From contig JAFWQJ010000021.1 of NCBI GenBank assembly GCA_017545185.1, positions 1 to 48,520 of the forward strand: 48,520 nucleotides of DNA, read 5' to 3'. Source of the stretch: Oscillospiraceae bacterium. Its GTDB lineage: Bacteria > Bacillota > Clostridia > Oscillospirales > Ruminococcaceae. Positions 33,896-42,501 of the stretch are shown here, one piece after another; position 1 is the stretch's first letter, and each line of letters starts with the position of its first letter. A program made the translations under genes and the position numbers. The notes beneath the pieces are model-generated. The model saw only the letters and a program-made list of their open reading frames with translations. It searched no databases and had not been told where the DNA came from.

Positions 33896-33933
33896 CACTG
33901 TTCCGGCGCTGAAGCGTGCCGGAAGAATAAACC

Positions 33934-33963
33934 AAAAGGACGCCGGTTTTCATCAGCGTCCTC
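33934..33963. terminator. GGACGC-family hairpin, terminator of the metallopeptidase gene
   Basis: AAAAGGACGCCGG, loop TTTTCAT, CAGCGTCCTCT: stem with minor mismatches. On the minus strand it lies after the peptidase stop at 33991 and ends CCTTTTGG. Confidence 0.7.
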
Positions 33964-33990
33964 TGTTTTTTTATAATGGCCGGTGCCGGC

Positions 33991-35463
33991 TTATGCGGCG
34001 ATCCCGTCTGCGACATCAAACAGCGTGAGCCTGCGGCTTCCGGCTGCGGGGCTTTCCAGCCTGCTGCAAAAGGCCTCCGGATTCCGTTCATTGAACAGAA
34101 AATCATAGGTATTGAGCGCGTGCAGTGTGCCGGGCGAGCACTGCCAGACCCGCTGTCCGTTTTCCGACCTGTAGCCGTACCGCCGCTCGACCGCATAGGC
34201 GACATTCAGCGTCACCTGCTGCTCTGCCGGATTGCTTCCGCCCGGGAACTGCACACGGATCGTTTTCGGGTGCTTTCCGGCGTAGTCGTAATTGAAATAC
34301 TGCCTTGTCGTATAGTTCTGATACATGGTCTTGGGCTTGAGCATAAACGTCACTCTGCTGATATCGACCTGCTCCGGATCGGAGATGCAGAGCGTATACA
34401 GCCGCAGCCAGCATTCATCATAATAACAGTTGTTTTCGAGATCGTCCGCAAAGGCGCGGTCCTGTTCGATCGCGGGGTTCCACGGGCTCAGGCCGGAGCC
34501 GAGCGCAAAGACCATGCCGAGCCGGGCGAAGAACATGTCTTTGCCCTTTCCGCCGGCTGTGTCTGTCAGCGAAAGGAACCGGCTGCTGCGTTCCGTGCGC
34601 ATGTCGCGGCAGGCGTACTGCAATGCGGTAGAGGTGATATACGAGGCTCTGTCCGAATGCAGCCGGCCGCCGGCGCTCTGCCGCAGAACCGGCGGAAAGG
34701 TCATGCCGATGCGGTTCAGGGTGCGCACCGTGCAAAGCAGACGGATATTGGTAAAGACCTCGTCGCTGGTCAGGAACACGCTCTTTTTCTCATTGACATA
34801 GGCGTGAGAGGCCTCATGCAGCATTCCCCAAGGCATATAGGGCTTGTCAAAGGCTGCGACCGCGTCCTCCAGCTCGTCGGATTCATACCGGCCGAGGGAA
34901 TTGACACCGGCCACGGAATAGCTCCAGTTGCTGTCGATGACCGGCTCACCGCGGATCGTGTCATACTTGCCGCCGGATTCGGTCGCGTCCAGCACCGTGA
35001 CAAGATACTGCTGCGAAACGCCGGTGATCTCCCGCTCCGTGTTGAGAAACTGCAGGAACGGCTCCATCCAGTCCGTGAGCGTCTCATCGGAAGCGGTGTC
35101 CAGCCCGGGACGGCGCGCCGGGTCATAAAGCAGGACTGCGTTTTCGGAGTAGCCGATCCCGTTTTCAAGCTGCTCGGTATAGATGATCTTGAAATTGCAG
35201 TACAGGCCGCTGCTGTCGGTGACCTCGTAGCCGAAGCGCCCCTTCAGCGCCGCCTTGACGCGGGAGCCTTCGGGCAGCATGGAATAGCAGTCTGCACGCA
35301 TGACGGAAAAATCGCAGCTTGCCGGGAAAAACCGTTCTGCTGCCGACGCCGTGAAGCAGCCGCTGCCGTCATCCGCAGGCTGCCTCCGGAGCGCCGCGGT
35401 ACAGGTAAAGGCGGCCGCAAGTGCTGCGGCGAGCGCGGCGAAACGCGTGGGAAACCGTTTCAT
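33991..35463 (-). CDS. Secreted zinc metallopeptidase, possibly M60-like
   Basis: The 490-residue protein has a signal peptide (about 1-25, FAALAAALAAAFTCTA) and an HExxH zinc site, H216-E217-A-S-H220 in WGMLHEASHAYV. A possible third ligand is E235 in TSDEVFTNIRLL. This HExxH...E arrangement and the EVxxN context resemble the M60/enhancin-like gluzincins, which cut mucin-type glycoproteins, but the usual HNxQ after the second His is missing. The C-terminal third looks beta-rich. The start has AAGGAGAAG. It is a single-gene unit with its own promoter at 35589-35617 and a leader of about 118 nt. The family call is an inference; a metal-dependent protease is better supported. Confidence 0.6.
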   Translation of the reverse strand: MKRFPTRFAALAAALAAAFTCTAALRRQPADDGSGCFTASAAERFFPASCDFSVMRADCYSMLPEGSRVKAALKGRFGYEVTDSSGLYCNFKIIYTEQLENGIGYSENAVLLYDPARRPGLDTASDETLTDWMEPFLQFLNTEREITGVSQQYLVTVLDATESGGKYDTIRGEPVIDSNWSYSVAGVNSLGRYESDELEDAVAAFDKPYMPWGMLHEASHAYVNEKKSVFLTSDEVFTNIRLLCTVRTLNRIGMTFPPVLRQSAGGRLHSDRASYITSTALQYACRDMRTERSSRFLSLTDTAGGKGKDMFFARLGMVFALGSGLSPWNPAIEQDRAFADDLENNCYYDECWLRLYTLCISDPEQVDISRVTFMLKPKTMYQNYTTRQYFNYDYAGKHPKTIRVQFPGGSNPAEQQVTLNVAYAVERRYGYRSENGQRVWQCSPGTLHALNTYDFLFNERNPEAFCSRLESPAAGSRRLTLFDVADGIAA

Positions 35464-35588
35464 TTGCTCTTCTCCTTATTATCATAATACTGCCGGGAGC
35501 AGCCGGCATTTCCTGATGATGACCGGAGACGGAATGAATACTGCGATGTATAAATGTGATGATATTGCAAAAACCGATCCCGTTTCCA

Positions 35589-35617
35589 ATCATAGCACAA
35601 TGTTGTTTTGCTGTCAA
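35589..35617 (-). promoter_or_regulatory. Promoter of the metallopeptidase gene
   Basis: TTGACA (35612-35617), 17 bp and TATGAT (35589-35594) on the minus strand. Confidence 0.82.
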
Positions 35618-35629
35618 TATTGTCCATGA

Positions 35630-35930
35630 TTTTCGGCGTTCTTAACAAAATCTTGCATGACAGACCGCCGATCGGACATGACAGCTTGCTGCGAATGTAG
35701 CATAACAGCAGGTCCGGGGCGAAAGACGGCGCCTTTCATCCGGAAACGGGAAACGCCCCCAATTTATACATTTCCCGCAAAAAAGCCGGTTCCGGCCGCC
35801 GCAGCCCACAATTTCAGTTTTCGCAGATGAACATGAAAAATAAGGGTATTCTTGCAGTTTTTGTGAAATAATGCTATTCCGGGCGTACAACTTCGGTGCG
35901 CTTTTTGTCTCCCTTCGCAGCCGGCAGGAC
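35630..35930. other. Non-coding stretch upstream of the metallopeptidase promoter
   Basis: About 300 bp with no gene I accept. A frame at 35642-35980 on the minus strand starts inside the terminator hairpin, has no ribosome binding site and encodes a Cys/Arg-rich protein with no motif. Nothing else recognisable is seen. Confidence 0.4.
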
Positions 35931-35932
35931 GC

Positions 35933-35968
35933 AAAAAGGACGCCGATTTCAGCATCAGCGTCCTTTTT
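35933..35968. terminator. GGACGC-family hairpin, terminator of the PepSY gene
   Basis: AAAAAGGACGCCGAT, loop TTCAGC, ATCAGCGTCCTTTTT: a 15-bp stem with one mismatch and T-runs on both strands, 23 bp after the stop on the minus strand. Confidence 0.9.
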
Positions 35969-35990
35969 TCTGTGTATCACAGGTGCATAT

Positions 35991-37622
35991 TTACTTCGTC
36001 CATGCGCGGTATTTGACGATTGCGCCGGTCTCGGTGTTCACGGAAATCTCATAGGTGTAATCCGGCGTTTCAAACGCCAGCTCGTAGACATACGCGCCGT
36101 TGCTCCGCTCGATTTTCGCTTTTGTATACTCTGCCGGCTGATCCTTCGTCAGTCCCGCCATGGCCTCCGCGCGGTTCTTGGCCTCGATCACGCCGACCGC
36201 ATTTGTCATGTCCGCCGAAACAGGCCGCACATCCACGGTATTGACCGCGCCGTTCTCCGCATTCAGCTCCGTCAGATACTGCGTGCCGTCGTCCAGCGTG
36301 AACGCGATCAGATACACGCCGCCGTCCTGCTTGACCTTCGTGAACACGACCTGCGATGCATCTGCGACGCCTGCGCGGTTCAGCGCCTGCTGCTTCGCGT
36401 ATTCCGGCGGGATGATGTTCGTGTATTCCTCCCTGACCGGCTCCTCCGCGGAATACTTCATCAGCATCCCGCTCATCGCATCAAATTCCATTTCATAGAC
36501 CGTGCCGTTTGCGTCGAGCAGCTCATATTTATAGTATCCGCCTTCGCCGCTGCTGCCGAGCTTCTCCTTGAGATAGAGCGCATCGGTCAGGCCCGTACAG
36601 CGCAGCGCTGCCTGCCGCATCTCCGCAGCGGGCACCCATTTTGCCGTATTCGGGAGCTTTTCGGCGGGCAGCTCCCGCTTTGCGAGCAGCTCACCGGTCT
36701 TGGCGTTCAGCGCATATTCCGTCAGCTTTTTGTTTGCACCGCAGACGGTCACCTCACAGCGCGGCGGCAGCTCCTCCGGCTTCAGCTTGGTGCTCAGGAA
36801 CAGCAGCTCCGCTTCCGGCGCGCCTGCGTATTCCGCAGCCTTTTTCTGCGCCGCCGCAATCGTCAGATACTCCTGAAAGCGCCTGATCTCCTCCGGCTCA
36901 TATTCCGCATGTGCAGGCGGCTCCTGCATCTGTGCGGGCTTCGGGCTGCGGAGCGCGAAGAACAGCAGTCCGCCGAACGCGAGCAGCATACAGACAAGCC
37001 CCAGCACGATCCCCCAGAGCGGGAGCGCGACGGTCTTGCCGCCGTGCTCCGGCCTTGTGATCCGGCGGATCTCTCCGGCAATGGGCTGGGTGTCCTGCTC
37101 CGCGGGTGCAGTGTTTTCGGTGACCGATGCCGCCGCGAGCAGCGCCTCGGTATCGGAATCATGCCACGGCAAATGCTGCAGAGACGCCCGGAGCGTCTCC
37201 GTCTGCGGCGGCTCCCCGCTGCACATGAATTTCAGCTGCCTTACAGCCTTTTCGGTCTTTTTGGCGAGCTCCTCCGGACTGATGCCGCGTGCGGATGCCG
37301 CATCCTCAGGCGAAATATCGCAGAGGGAGAGCGCCAGATAGCACCGGCTTCCCGGCGGGAGCTTCAGCAGCGGACGCAGCGGCTCCAGTGCGGGATCGTC
37401 CGGAAAATCCTGCTCGTCCATGCCCTCGGGCGCACGGGTCTGACAAAGCCGCAGCAGACGCGGGAGCACTTCGTCCTCCCAAGCATCCGGCGATTGCTTC
37501 CTGACTGCCGCGATGGTTTCCGTGACGGCAGCCCTGCCGCCGGAAAGTGACCCGAGATACAGCGCCGCCAGCGGGAAAAGCCGCTGTGCGCACGATATCA
37601 GTGCCGCATTCTGATCTGTCAT
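35991..37622 (-). CDS. Sigma-factor-like N-terminus fused to membrane segment and PepSY domains
   Basis: The 543-residue protein has a cytoplasmic N-terminal part, one membrane segment (about 199-223, ALPLWGIVLGLVCMLLAFGG) and a large outer part with several PepSY-like repeats (for example YALNAKTGELLAK, YEMEFDAMSGMLMKY and YEISVNTETGAIVKYRA). PepSY domains occur in protease inhibitors and in proteins that act at the cell wall. Residues about 85-133 (LPPGSRCYLALSL, then ISPEDAASARGISPEELAKK) read like region 4 of an ECF sigma factor. Residues 1-62 could be a worn region 2. The start at 37622 follows AAGGGTGGTG. It has its own promoter and terminator. The sigma-like part may now only bind a partner. 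Function unknown. Confidence 0.72.
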   Translation of the reverse strand: MTDQNAALISCAQRLFPLAALYLGSLSGGRAAVTETIAAVRKQSPDAWEDEVLPRLLRLCQTRAPEGMDEQDFPDDPALEPLRPLLKLPPGSRCYLALSLCDISPEDAASARGISPEELAKKTEKAVRQLKFMCSGEPPQTETLRASLQHLPWHDSDTEALLAAASVTENTAPAEQDTQPIAGEIRRITRPEHGGKTVALPLWGIVLGLVCMLLAFGGLLFFALRSPKPAQMQEPPAHAEYEPEEIRRFQEYLTIAAAQKKAAEYAGAPEAELLFLSTKLKPEELPPRCEVTVCGANKKLTEYALNAKTGELLAKRELPAEKLPNTAKWVPAAEMRQAALRCTGLTDALYLKEKLGSSGEGGYYKYELLDANGTVYEMEFDAMSGMLMKYSAEEPVREEYTNIIPPEYAKQQALNRAGVADASQVVFTKVKQDGGVYLIAFTLDDGTQYLTELNAENGAVNTVDVRPVSADMTNAVGVIEAKNRAEAMAGLTKDQPAEYTKAKIERSNGAYVYELAFETPDYTYEISVNTETGAIVKYRAWTK

Positions 37623-37658
37623 ATCCGCACCACCCTTCGATCCGTTGTTTCTGATTTT

Positions 37659-37687
37659 ATTATATCGGAAAACAGGGCAGTTGTCAA
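37659..37687 (-). promoter_or_regulatory. Promoter of the PepSY gene
   Basis: TTGACA (37682-37687), 17 bp and TATAAT (37659-37664) on the minus strand. Both boxes are perfect. Confidence 0.92.
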
Positions 37688-37724
37688 GTGCACGGAGCGC
37701 CGCATTTCGCAAAGCGAAAGAAAT

Positions 37725-37750
37725 GGACGCCGATTGCTGCATCAGCGTCC
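37725..37750. terminator. GGACGC-family hairpin, terminator after gltX
   Basis: GGACGCCGAT, loop TGCTGC, ATCAGCGTCC: a 10-bp stem with one mismatch, followed on the minus strand by ATTTCTTTC. It ends the zinc ribbon-TPM-gltX unit. Confidence 0.75.
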
Positions 37751-37827
37751 GTTTGTGTATTCGGTTTTGCGTCCGGCGGGATCCCGGTCAATGCCCGTGC
37801 GGGATCGGCGCCGGGAAAAGCGGGCGC

Positions 37828-39465
37828 TCAGCCCCGGTATTCCGTCAGCCGGCGGCGGGTCTCCTCCTCGCCGAGCACATGGCTGATCTCCCAGAGGTCG
37901 GGCGCGTTCTGTCTGCCGGTCACGGCGACGCGCATCAGGTTCGTCACATCGACGATGCTGCCCGGATACAGCTCCGGATTCTTCTTGTACTTCTTCGGCT
38001 GCACCGCAAATCCGAGATCGTCGGTCAGCTGCCGCACCTTTGCGAACCATTCCTCCTGCGTATCCGTAAAGTCCAGCGTATCGAGATACCGCGTCAGGAT
38101 CTCCTGCCTGTATTCCGCCGTGATGTTCTCCGGACAGCCGTCCTCACGGACAAATGTTTCCGGATCGTAGAACGAGAGGAACTTTGCGGCATCCTTCCAG
38201 TTTCCGTAGTCCTTTCGCGGCTTGTCGCCGCCTCTGCCGACATTGATCGCGGCCTTGTAGAAGTCCGCCTTCTGCTTCATGCGCTCAGCCAGTGCCGCGT
38301 CGTAGGTCTCCGCCCATGTCAGCAGCCCGTCATAGACCGCATCGGCCGACTGGCGGGAGAGGTATTCCTTCGCAATGTTATCCAGCTTTTCCAGATCGAA
38401 CAGTGCGCCGGAGGTGCTCATCTTTTCCAGAGAGAACGTAAATTCGCGGGAATTTGCGTCCGGGTTTGCGAGATGCCACTCCTCGAAGTTGCTGTTCAGA
38501 ACAGTCAGCAGATACAGCATGACCGCCTCCTGCGGGAAGCCCGCCTCGCGGTAATAGCTGAGGGCAAGCTCGGGGTCCTTGCGCTTGGAGAGCTTGCGCT
38601 TGGATGCGCCGTCCATTTTCATCAGCGTTGCGGTATGGCAGTAGACCGGGCGCGCCCAGCCGAGGATATCAAAGAGCTGTACATGGATCGGCAGCGTTGC
38701 CAGCCAGCTTTCGTCGCGGATGACATGGGTCGTCCGCATGAAGTGGTCGTCGCATACATGCGCGAAATGATAGGTCGGGATGCCGTCGGATTTCAGCAGC
38801 ACGAAGTCGGTGTAGTTCTCCTGCACCCTGACCTCGCCGCGGATGCCGTCCTGCACGGCGACGGTGTTTGCCGGATCGCCCTCGGAGCGGAAGCGCAGCA
38901 CCCATTCGGTGCCCTTGCTGAGCTCCGCTTCGATATCTTCGATCGGACGGTCGCGCCAGACCGCGTATTTGCCGTAGTAGCCGTAATTTTCCTTGGCTGC
39001 TTCCTGCGCCTCGTGCATCGCCTTCAGGTCGTCCTCGGTGCAGAAGCAGGGATATGCAAGGCCGCGCTCGACCAGAGACTTCGCGACGGTCTGATAGAGC
39101 TCCTTGCGCTGCCGCTGCCGGTAGGGGCCGTATGCGCCGGTCTCGCCGTCCACGGTCGCGCCCTCGTCAAAGTGTACGCCGTAGAAGTTCATTGCGTCGA
39201 TGACCGCCTCGACTGCGCCCTCGACCTCGCGCTTCTGGTCGGTGTCCTCAATGCGCAGATAGAACACGCCGCCGGTCTGATGCGCCAGCCGCTCGCCGAT
39301 CGCGTTGTAGAGATTGCCGAGATGCACAAAGCCGGTCGGGCTCGGTGCAATGCGCGTGACGACTGCGCCCTCCGGCAGATCGCGGGGCGGATATTTCGCC
39401 TCATAATCCGCGATCGTTTTGGTGATATCCGGGAACAGCAGTGCTGCAAGTGCCTGATAATCCAT
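37828..39465 (-). CDS. gltX: Glutamate-tRNA ligase
   Basis: GluRS charges tRNA-Glu (and possibly tRNA-Gln) with glutamate. The 545-residue class I synthetase has its HIGH motif as APSPTGFVHLGN (about 41-52) and the KMSKS loop as KRKLSKRKD (about 292-300). RIEDTDQKREVEGAVEAV and the anticodon-binding helices at the C-terminus are also typical. AAAGGAAA precedes the ATG. It is the last gene after the zinc ribbon and TPM genes, 32 bp from the latter, and likely shares their promoter at 41591-41619. Confidence 0.96.
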   Translation of the reverse strand: MDYQALAALLFPDITKTIADYEAKYPPRDLPEGAVVTRIAPSPTGFVHLGNLYNAIGERLAHQTGGVFYLRIEDTDQKREVEGAVEAVIDAMNFYGVHFDEGATVDGETGAYGPYRQRQRKELYQTVAKSLVERGLAYPCFCTEDDLKAMHEAQEAAKENYGYYGKYAVWRDRPIEDIEAELSKGTEWVLRFRSEGDPANTVAVQDGIRGEVRVQENYTDFVLLKSDGIPTYHFAHVCDDHFMRTTHVIRDESWLATLPIHVQLFDILGWARPVYCHTATLMKMDGASKRKLSKRKDPELALSYYREAGFPQEAVMLYLLTVLNSNFEEWHLANPDANSREFTFSLEKMSTSGALFDLEKLDNIAKEYLSRQSADAVYDGLLTWAETYDAALAERMKQKADFYKAAINVGRGGDKPRKDYGNWKDAAKFLSFYDPETFVREDGCPENITAEYRQEILTRYLDTLDFTDTQEEWFAKVRQLTDDLGFAVQPKKYKKNPELYPGSIVDVTNLMRVAVTGRQNAPDLWEISHVLGEEETRRRLTEYRG

Positions 39466-39497
39466 AATTCGTTTCCTTTCCGTGAATCAGTGTATCT

Positions 39498-40445
39498 TCA
39501 GAACGATCTTCCGCCGCCGCTGTGCGAGTGTCCGCCGGAGGAGGAATGCGAAGAACCGCCGCTGAAGCCGCCGCCGCCGCTGCTGCGGTCGGTGTCGATA
39601 CGCGTTTTTGTGGTGTGCGTCCGGATGAACATATCATCCCGCTGATAGAAGGTCGTTTCCCTGTCGCTGATGTAATTGGACGCGGACAGAGACTTGGTGA
39701 ACTTATAGCGGCTCTTGATGACTGCAAAGGAGATCAGCGCCGTCAGTGCCGCGCAGATCGCGCCGACGATCAGGCCGACGCCGTAATTGAGTTTGTAGGA
39801 AAGGGGCAGCGTTTTGCTGCTGACAAGCTTTCCGTTCTTTTCATAATAGTAGAGCCCTTTGGAATAATCTCTGGTAAACGCATTTTTCGGCGCGCCCTGC
39901 TTTGCATACGTTTTGACGTCCTCGCAGAAAGCTTTGACCGCACCGTAAAGATCGCCCACCTGACCGCGCGGCATGTAGCTGACGATATGATCCATCATCT
40001 GCTCACAGCGGCAGAACCGGTTTCCGTTTTCTTCGTAGTATAAGAGCTGTCCCATGCCGCTTGTGGAGATATAGAGGTAGCGTCCCGAATCGCTGGCAGG
40101 CATATCCAAATTCAGGACCAGCAGGACACCGTCTGTATCAACATCCTTCTGCGGATTGAACAACTCGTCATAGCTGTCATCCGCAAAGCTCATGCAGGTT
40201 CCCGTTGACATCTCGGAACCGCTGCCGTTCAGAACATAGACTGCGACATACAGGTCAGCTTCATCGCTGGCTGCGCGGATCAAATTGTTCAGTTCGGCCT
40301 GCTCATCCGCATCGAACACGCCGTCCGGGTCATAAAGCTTACAGTTTTTGATGCAGTCCTCAAACTGCCGCTCCGCAGAGACCGGCAGGAGCGGGAGCAA
40401 AAACAGGCAGACTGCTGCAAGCAGAGAAAAAATACGTCTTTTCAT
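39498..40445 (-). CDS. TPM-domain membrane protein (YgcG-like)
   Basis: The 315-residue protein has a signal peptide (1-24). A TPM domain follows (about 30-180, with LYDPDGVFDADEQAELNNLI and DTDGVLLVLNL), then a membrane segment (about 232-255). The tail is rich in Gly, Ser and His (GGGFSGGSSHSSSGGHSHSGGG). This is the usual YgcG form. TPM-domain proteins are linked to photosystem repair in plants and to unknown envelope tasks in bacteria. Its ATG overlaps the stop of the upstream zinc ribbon gene by one base (TAATG), so the two are coupled. That pairing suggests a complex at the membrane. Confidence 0.88.
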   Translation of the reverse strand: MKRRIFSLLAAVCLFLLPLLPVSAERQFEDCIKNCKLYDPDGVFDADEQAELNNLIRAASDEADLYVAVYVLNGSGSEMSTGTCMSFADDSYDELFNPQKDVDTDGVLLVLNLDMPASDSGRYLYISTSGMGQLLYYEENGNRFCRCEQMMDHIVSYMPRGQVGDLYGAVKAFCEDVKTYAKQGAPKNAFTRDYSKGLYYYEKNGKLVSSKTLPLSYKLNYGVGLIVGAICAALTALISFAVIKSRYKFTKSLSASNYISDRETTFYQRDDMFIRTHTTKTRIDTDRSSGGGGFSGGSSHSSSGGHSHSGGGRSF

Positions 40446-41536
40446 TATCCCGTCAAACCTCCTTGTCCAAGCAGACCGCCCACAAAGAACCCGATGAGGC
40501 CGATGACCAGCGCAAGCCCTGCACAGAACAGTGCGACGCGTGACTTGCTCAGCGGCGGTTCGCCGACGAATTTGCCGGTCTGGCCGTTCAGCGCAAATTC
40601 GTAGACCTTGTCACCGTATTTGTAGGTCATGAACCAGACGGGCAGCAGCATGTACTCCCATTTCGTGCCCATGACGCGGATATCCGCTCTGGTCACGGAG
40701 ACCGTGGAATAATTGGTCATGGAGCTGCGCAGGAGCTGGTCGCTGGCCTGCACGGCGCGCTGCTGGATGCGCGGGAACATCTTTGCCATGTCCATGTCGT
40801 ATTTTTCCGCGAAAAAGCCGCTTAAATACTGCATGGCGAACGGCTTGACCGCCTTGTAGTCAAACGGCTCGACCGCTTCCATGAGATCGTCGTCAATATG
40901 GCTGGCGCCGTCCGCGGGCAGACCGCGCAGCACGACCTTTGCCTTTCGTGCAACGGCGTATTCTCTTGTTTCGGTATACTGATAATTGCCGGATGTCCAT
41001 GTGCGGATCTTTTTGCCGAGGGCGTCCATTTCGCCGTTGATGTCCACATCCGTCACCCAGAACGGAACATACAGTCCGGTGATCTTCTCCTGCTGGGCGG
41101 TACTGAAAAAGTCCTTCGGAATGAACCAGTGCTTTTTGACGAATTCTCCGAAATGACGCAGTGCCGCCTCACGGTCAAGCTGGAAGGGGAGCACGTAGGA
41201 AGGGCGGAAATCGCCGGACACGCGTCCCTGCAGGATCACGGGATTGTGGCAGTAGTAACAGAAGGTTGCTGCGGTGTTATCGTCTGCCATGATCTGTGCG
41301 CCGCAGCTGTTGCAGGTATAGACCGAGGTCTGCTCTGCGAATTCGTTATCGACCGCGACTTCCTCCTGCGGTCGGTTGGCTGACTGCTGTTCCAGTGCTG
41401 CCGCAATGGACTTCATCTCCTCCTCTGTAAAGCTGCTGAGGCAGTATTCACAGTTGAAGCGCTGATCCTTCGCGGAGAACTTCAGATCCGCAGCACAGTT
41501 CGGGCATTTGTAAGCAAGAGACTCCGTTTGTGCCAT
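40445..41536 (-). CDS. Double zinc-ribbon membrane protein
   Basis: The 363-residue protein has two N-terminal zinc ribbons. The first is C11-x2-C14...C29-x2-C32 (CPNC, CEYC) and the second C75-x2-C78...C93-x2-C96 (CNSC, CYYC). A middle domain with VPFWVTDVDINGEM and a C-terminal membrane segment (about 336-356) follow. This is the form often called a TFIIB-type zinc ribbon protein. AAAAGGAG precedes the ATG. It is first in a three-gene unit with the TPM protein and gltX, and is coupled to the former. It may be an adaptor that holds the TPM protein. The function is not established. Confidence 0.82.
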   Translation of the reverse strand: MAQTESLAYKCPNCAADLKFSAKDQRFNCEYCLSSFTEEEMKSIAAALEQQSANRPQEEVAVDNEFAEQTSVYTCNSCGAQIMADDNTAATFCYYCHNPVILQGRVSGDFRPSYVLPFQLDREAALRHFGEFVKKHWFIPKDFFSTAQQEKITGLYVPFWVTDVDINGEMDALGKKIRTWTSGNYQYTETREYAVARKAKVVLRGLPADGASHIDDDLMEAVEPFDYKAVKPFAMQYLSGFFAEKYDMDMAKMFPRIQQRAVQASDQLLRSSMTNYSTVSVTRADIRVMGTKWEYMLLPVWFMTYKYGDKVYEFALNGQTGKFVGEPPLSKSRVALFCAGLALVIGLIGFFVGGLLGQGGLTG

Positions 41537-41590
41537 AGCTGTTCACTCCTTTTCTGTCGTTTCCAAATAGATTGAAGGGCGGGCGCCTAT

Positions 41591-41619
41591 ATTATACCAT
41601 ATTATCGGGTAAAAAGCAA
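41591..41619 (-). promoter_or_regulatory. Promoter of the zinc ribbon-TPM-gltX unit
   Basis: TTGCTT (41614-41619), 17 bp and TATAAT (41591-41596) on the minus strand. Confidence 0.8.
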
Positions 41620-41718
41620 GCTGAGCGCGGGATATTTTATGTTCCGGCTCCCTTTCCGGAGAACTTCAGGAATTGCCCGCGGGGGCTCCCCGCTGTTTCA
41701 ATGGGAGAGCCGCAAAAA

Positions 41719-41737
41719 GATTCATACTGTATGAATC
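41719..41737. promoter_or_regulatory. Perfect 19-bp palindrome, candidate operator
   Basis: GATTCATAC, one base, GTATGAATC. It lies in the divergent region, 34 bp upstream of the panT -35 box and 100 bp upstream of the zinc ribbon promoter. Its shape suits a dimeric regulator. Confidence 0.55.
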
Positions 41738-41771
41738 ACGAAGCTGAATGGTTACAATACGGAATCAACCC

Positions 41772-41800
41772 TTTACTTTTCCGACTTTCCGTGCTATAAT
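41772..41800 (+). promoter_or_regulatory. Promoter of the pantothenate uptake and coaX unit
   Basis: TTTACT (41772-41777), 17 bp and TATAAT (41795-41800). The leader is about 48 nt and has a small hairpin, CCCCGCAAGGGG. Confidence 0.82.
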
Positions 41801-41854
41801 AAAAACACTGTATTGTATCCCCGCAAGGGGAATGATAACAAGGAGGATACGCAA

Positions 41855-42487
41855 ATGAACAAGAACAAAACCAAGACCATTGTGATTCTCGGCCTGATGA
41901 CAGCGCTGCTGCTGCTGTTCTCATTCACCCCGATCGGCACCATTCCGGTCGGCCCGCTGTCGATCACCCTCAACATCATCCCGATCGCGATTGCAGCGAT
42001 TGCCTTAGGACCGGTAGGCGGCCTCGTCATCGGATCCGTATTCGGCATTCTGAGCTTTCTGCAGTGCTTCGGCATCGGCATCCCGAGCGGCATGGGCGCG
42101 ACTCTCGTCTCGATCAATCCGCTGCTGGCATTCATTCAGCGGTTCGTCCCGCGTGCGCTGGACGGCCTGCTCATCGGCCAGATCCATAAAGGTCTTTCCA
42201 AGAAGATCGGCGGCGGCAAGGCAAGCTTTATCACCGGCTTCTGCTCCGCGTTCTTCAATACCGCCTTCTTCATGAGCGCACTTGTGCTGCTGTTCGGCAA
42301 GACTGACTATGTGCAGGGGCTCTACGAGAAGTTCGGCAAGAGCTATACCCTCGGCGGCACGCTCGCATTTATCTGCGTATTCGTCGGCATCAATGCGGTC
42401 GTGGAAATGATCACCTCGACGATCATCAGCGGCGGCGTCGGTGCGGCGCTTTACGGCTCACACATCCTGCCGATTGAAAAAGACTGA
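41855..42487 (+). CDS. panT: ECF transporter S component, probable pantothenate (PanT-like)
   Basis: The 210-residue membrane protein has about six hydrophobic segments. Its N-terminus carries the typical S-component helix (ILGLMTALLLLFSFTPIG, then PLSITLNIIPIAIAAIALGP). S components bind a vitamin and join the shared EcfAAT energy module, which is not encoded here. The gene lies 14 bp before coaX on the same transcript. This supports pantothenate as substrate, because coaX uses pantothenate. AGGAGG stands 8 bases before the ATG at 41855; an earlier in-frame ATG lacks such a site. The substrate is inferred from context; the transporter class is clear. Confidence 0.85.
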   Translation: MNKNKTKTIVILGLMTALLLLFSFTPIGTIPVGPLSITLNIIPIAIAAIALGPVGGLVIGSVFGILSFLQCFGIGIPSGMGATLVSINPLLAFIQRFVPRALDGLLIGQIHKGLSKKIGGGKASFITGFCSAFFNTAFFMSALVLLFGKTDYVQGLYEKFGKSYTLGGTLAFICVFVGINAVVEMITSTIISGGVGAALYGSHILPIEKD

Positions 42488-42501
42488 ACGGAGTACGAAA
42501 C

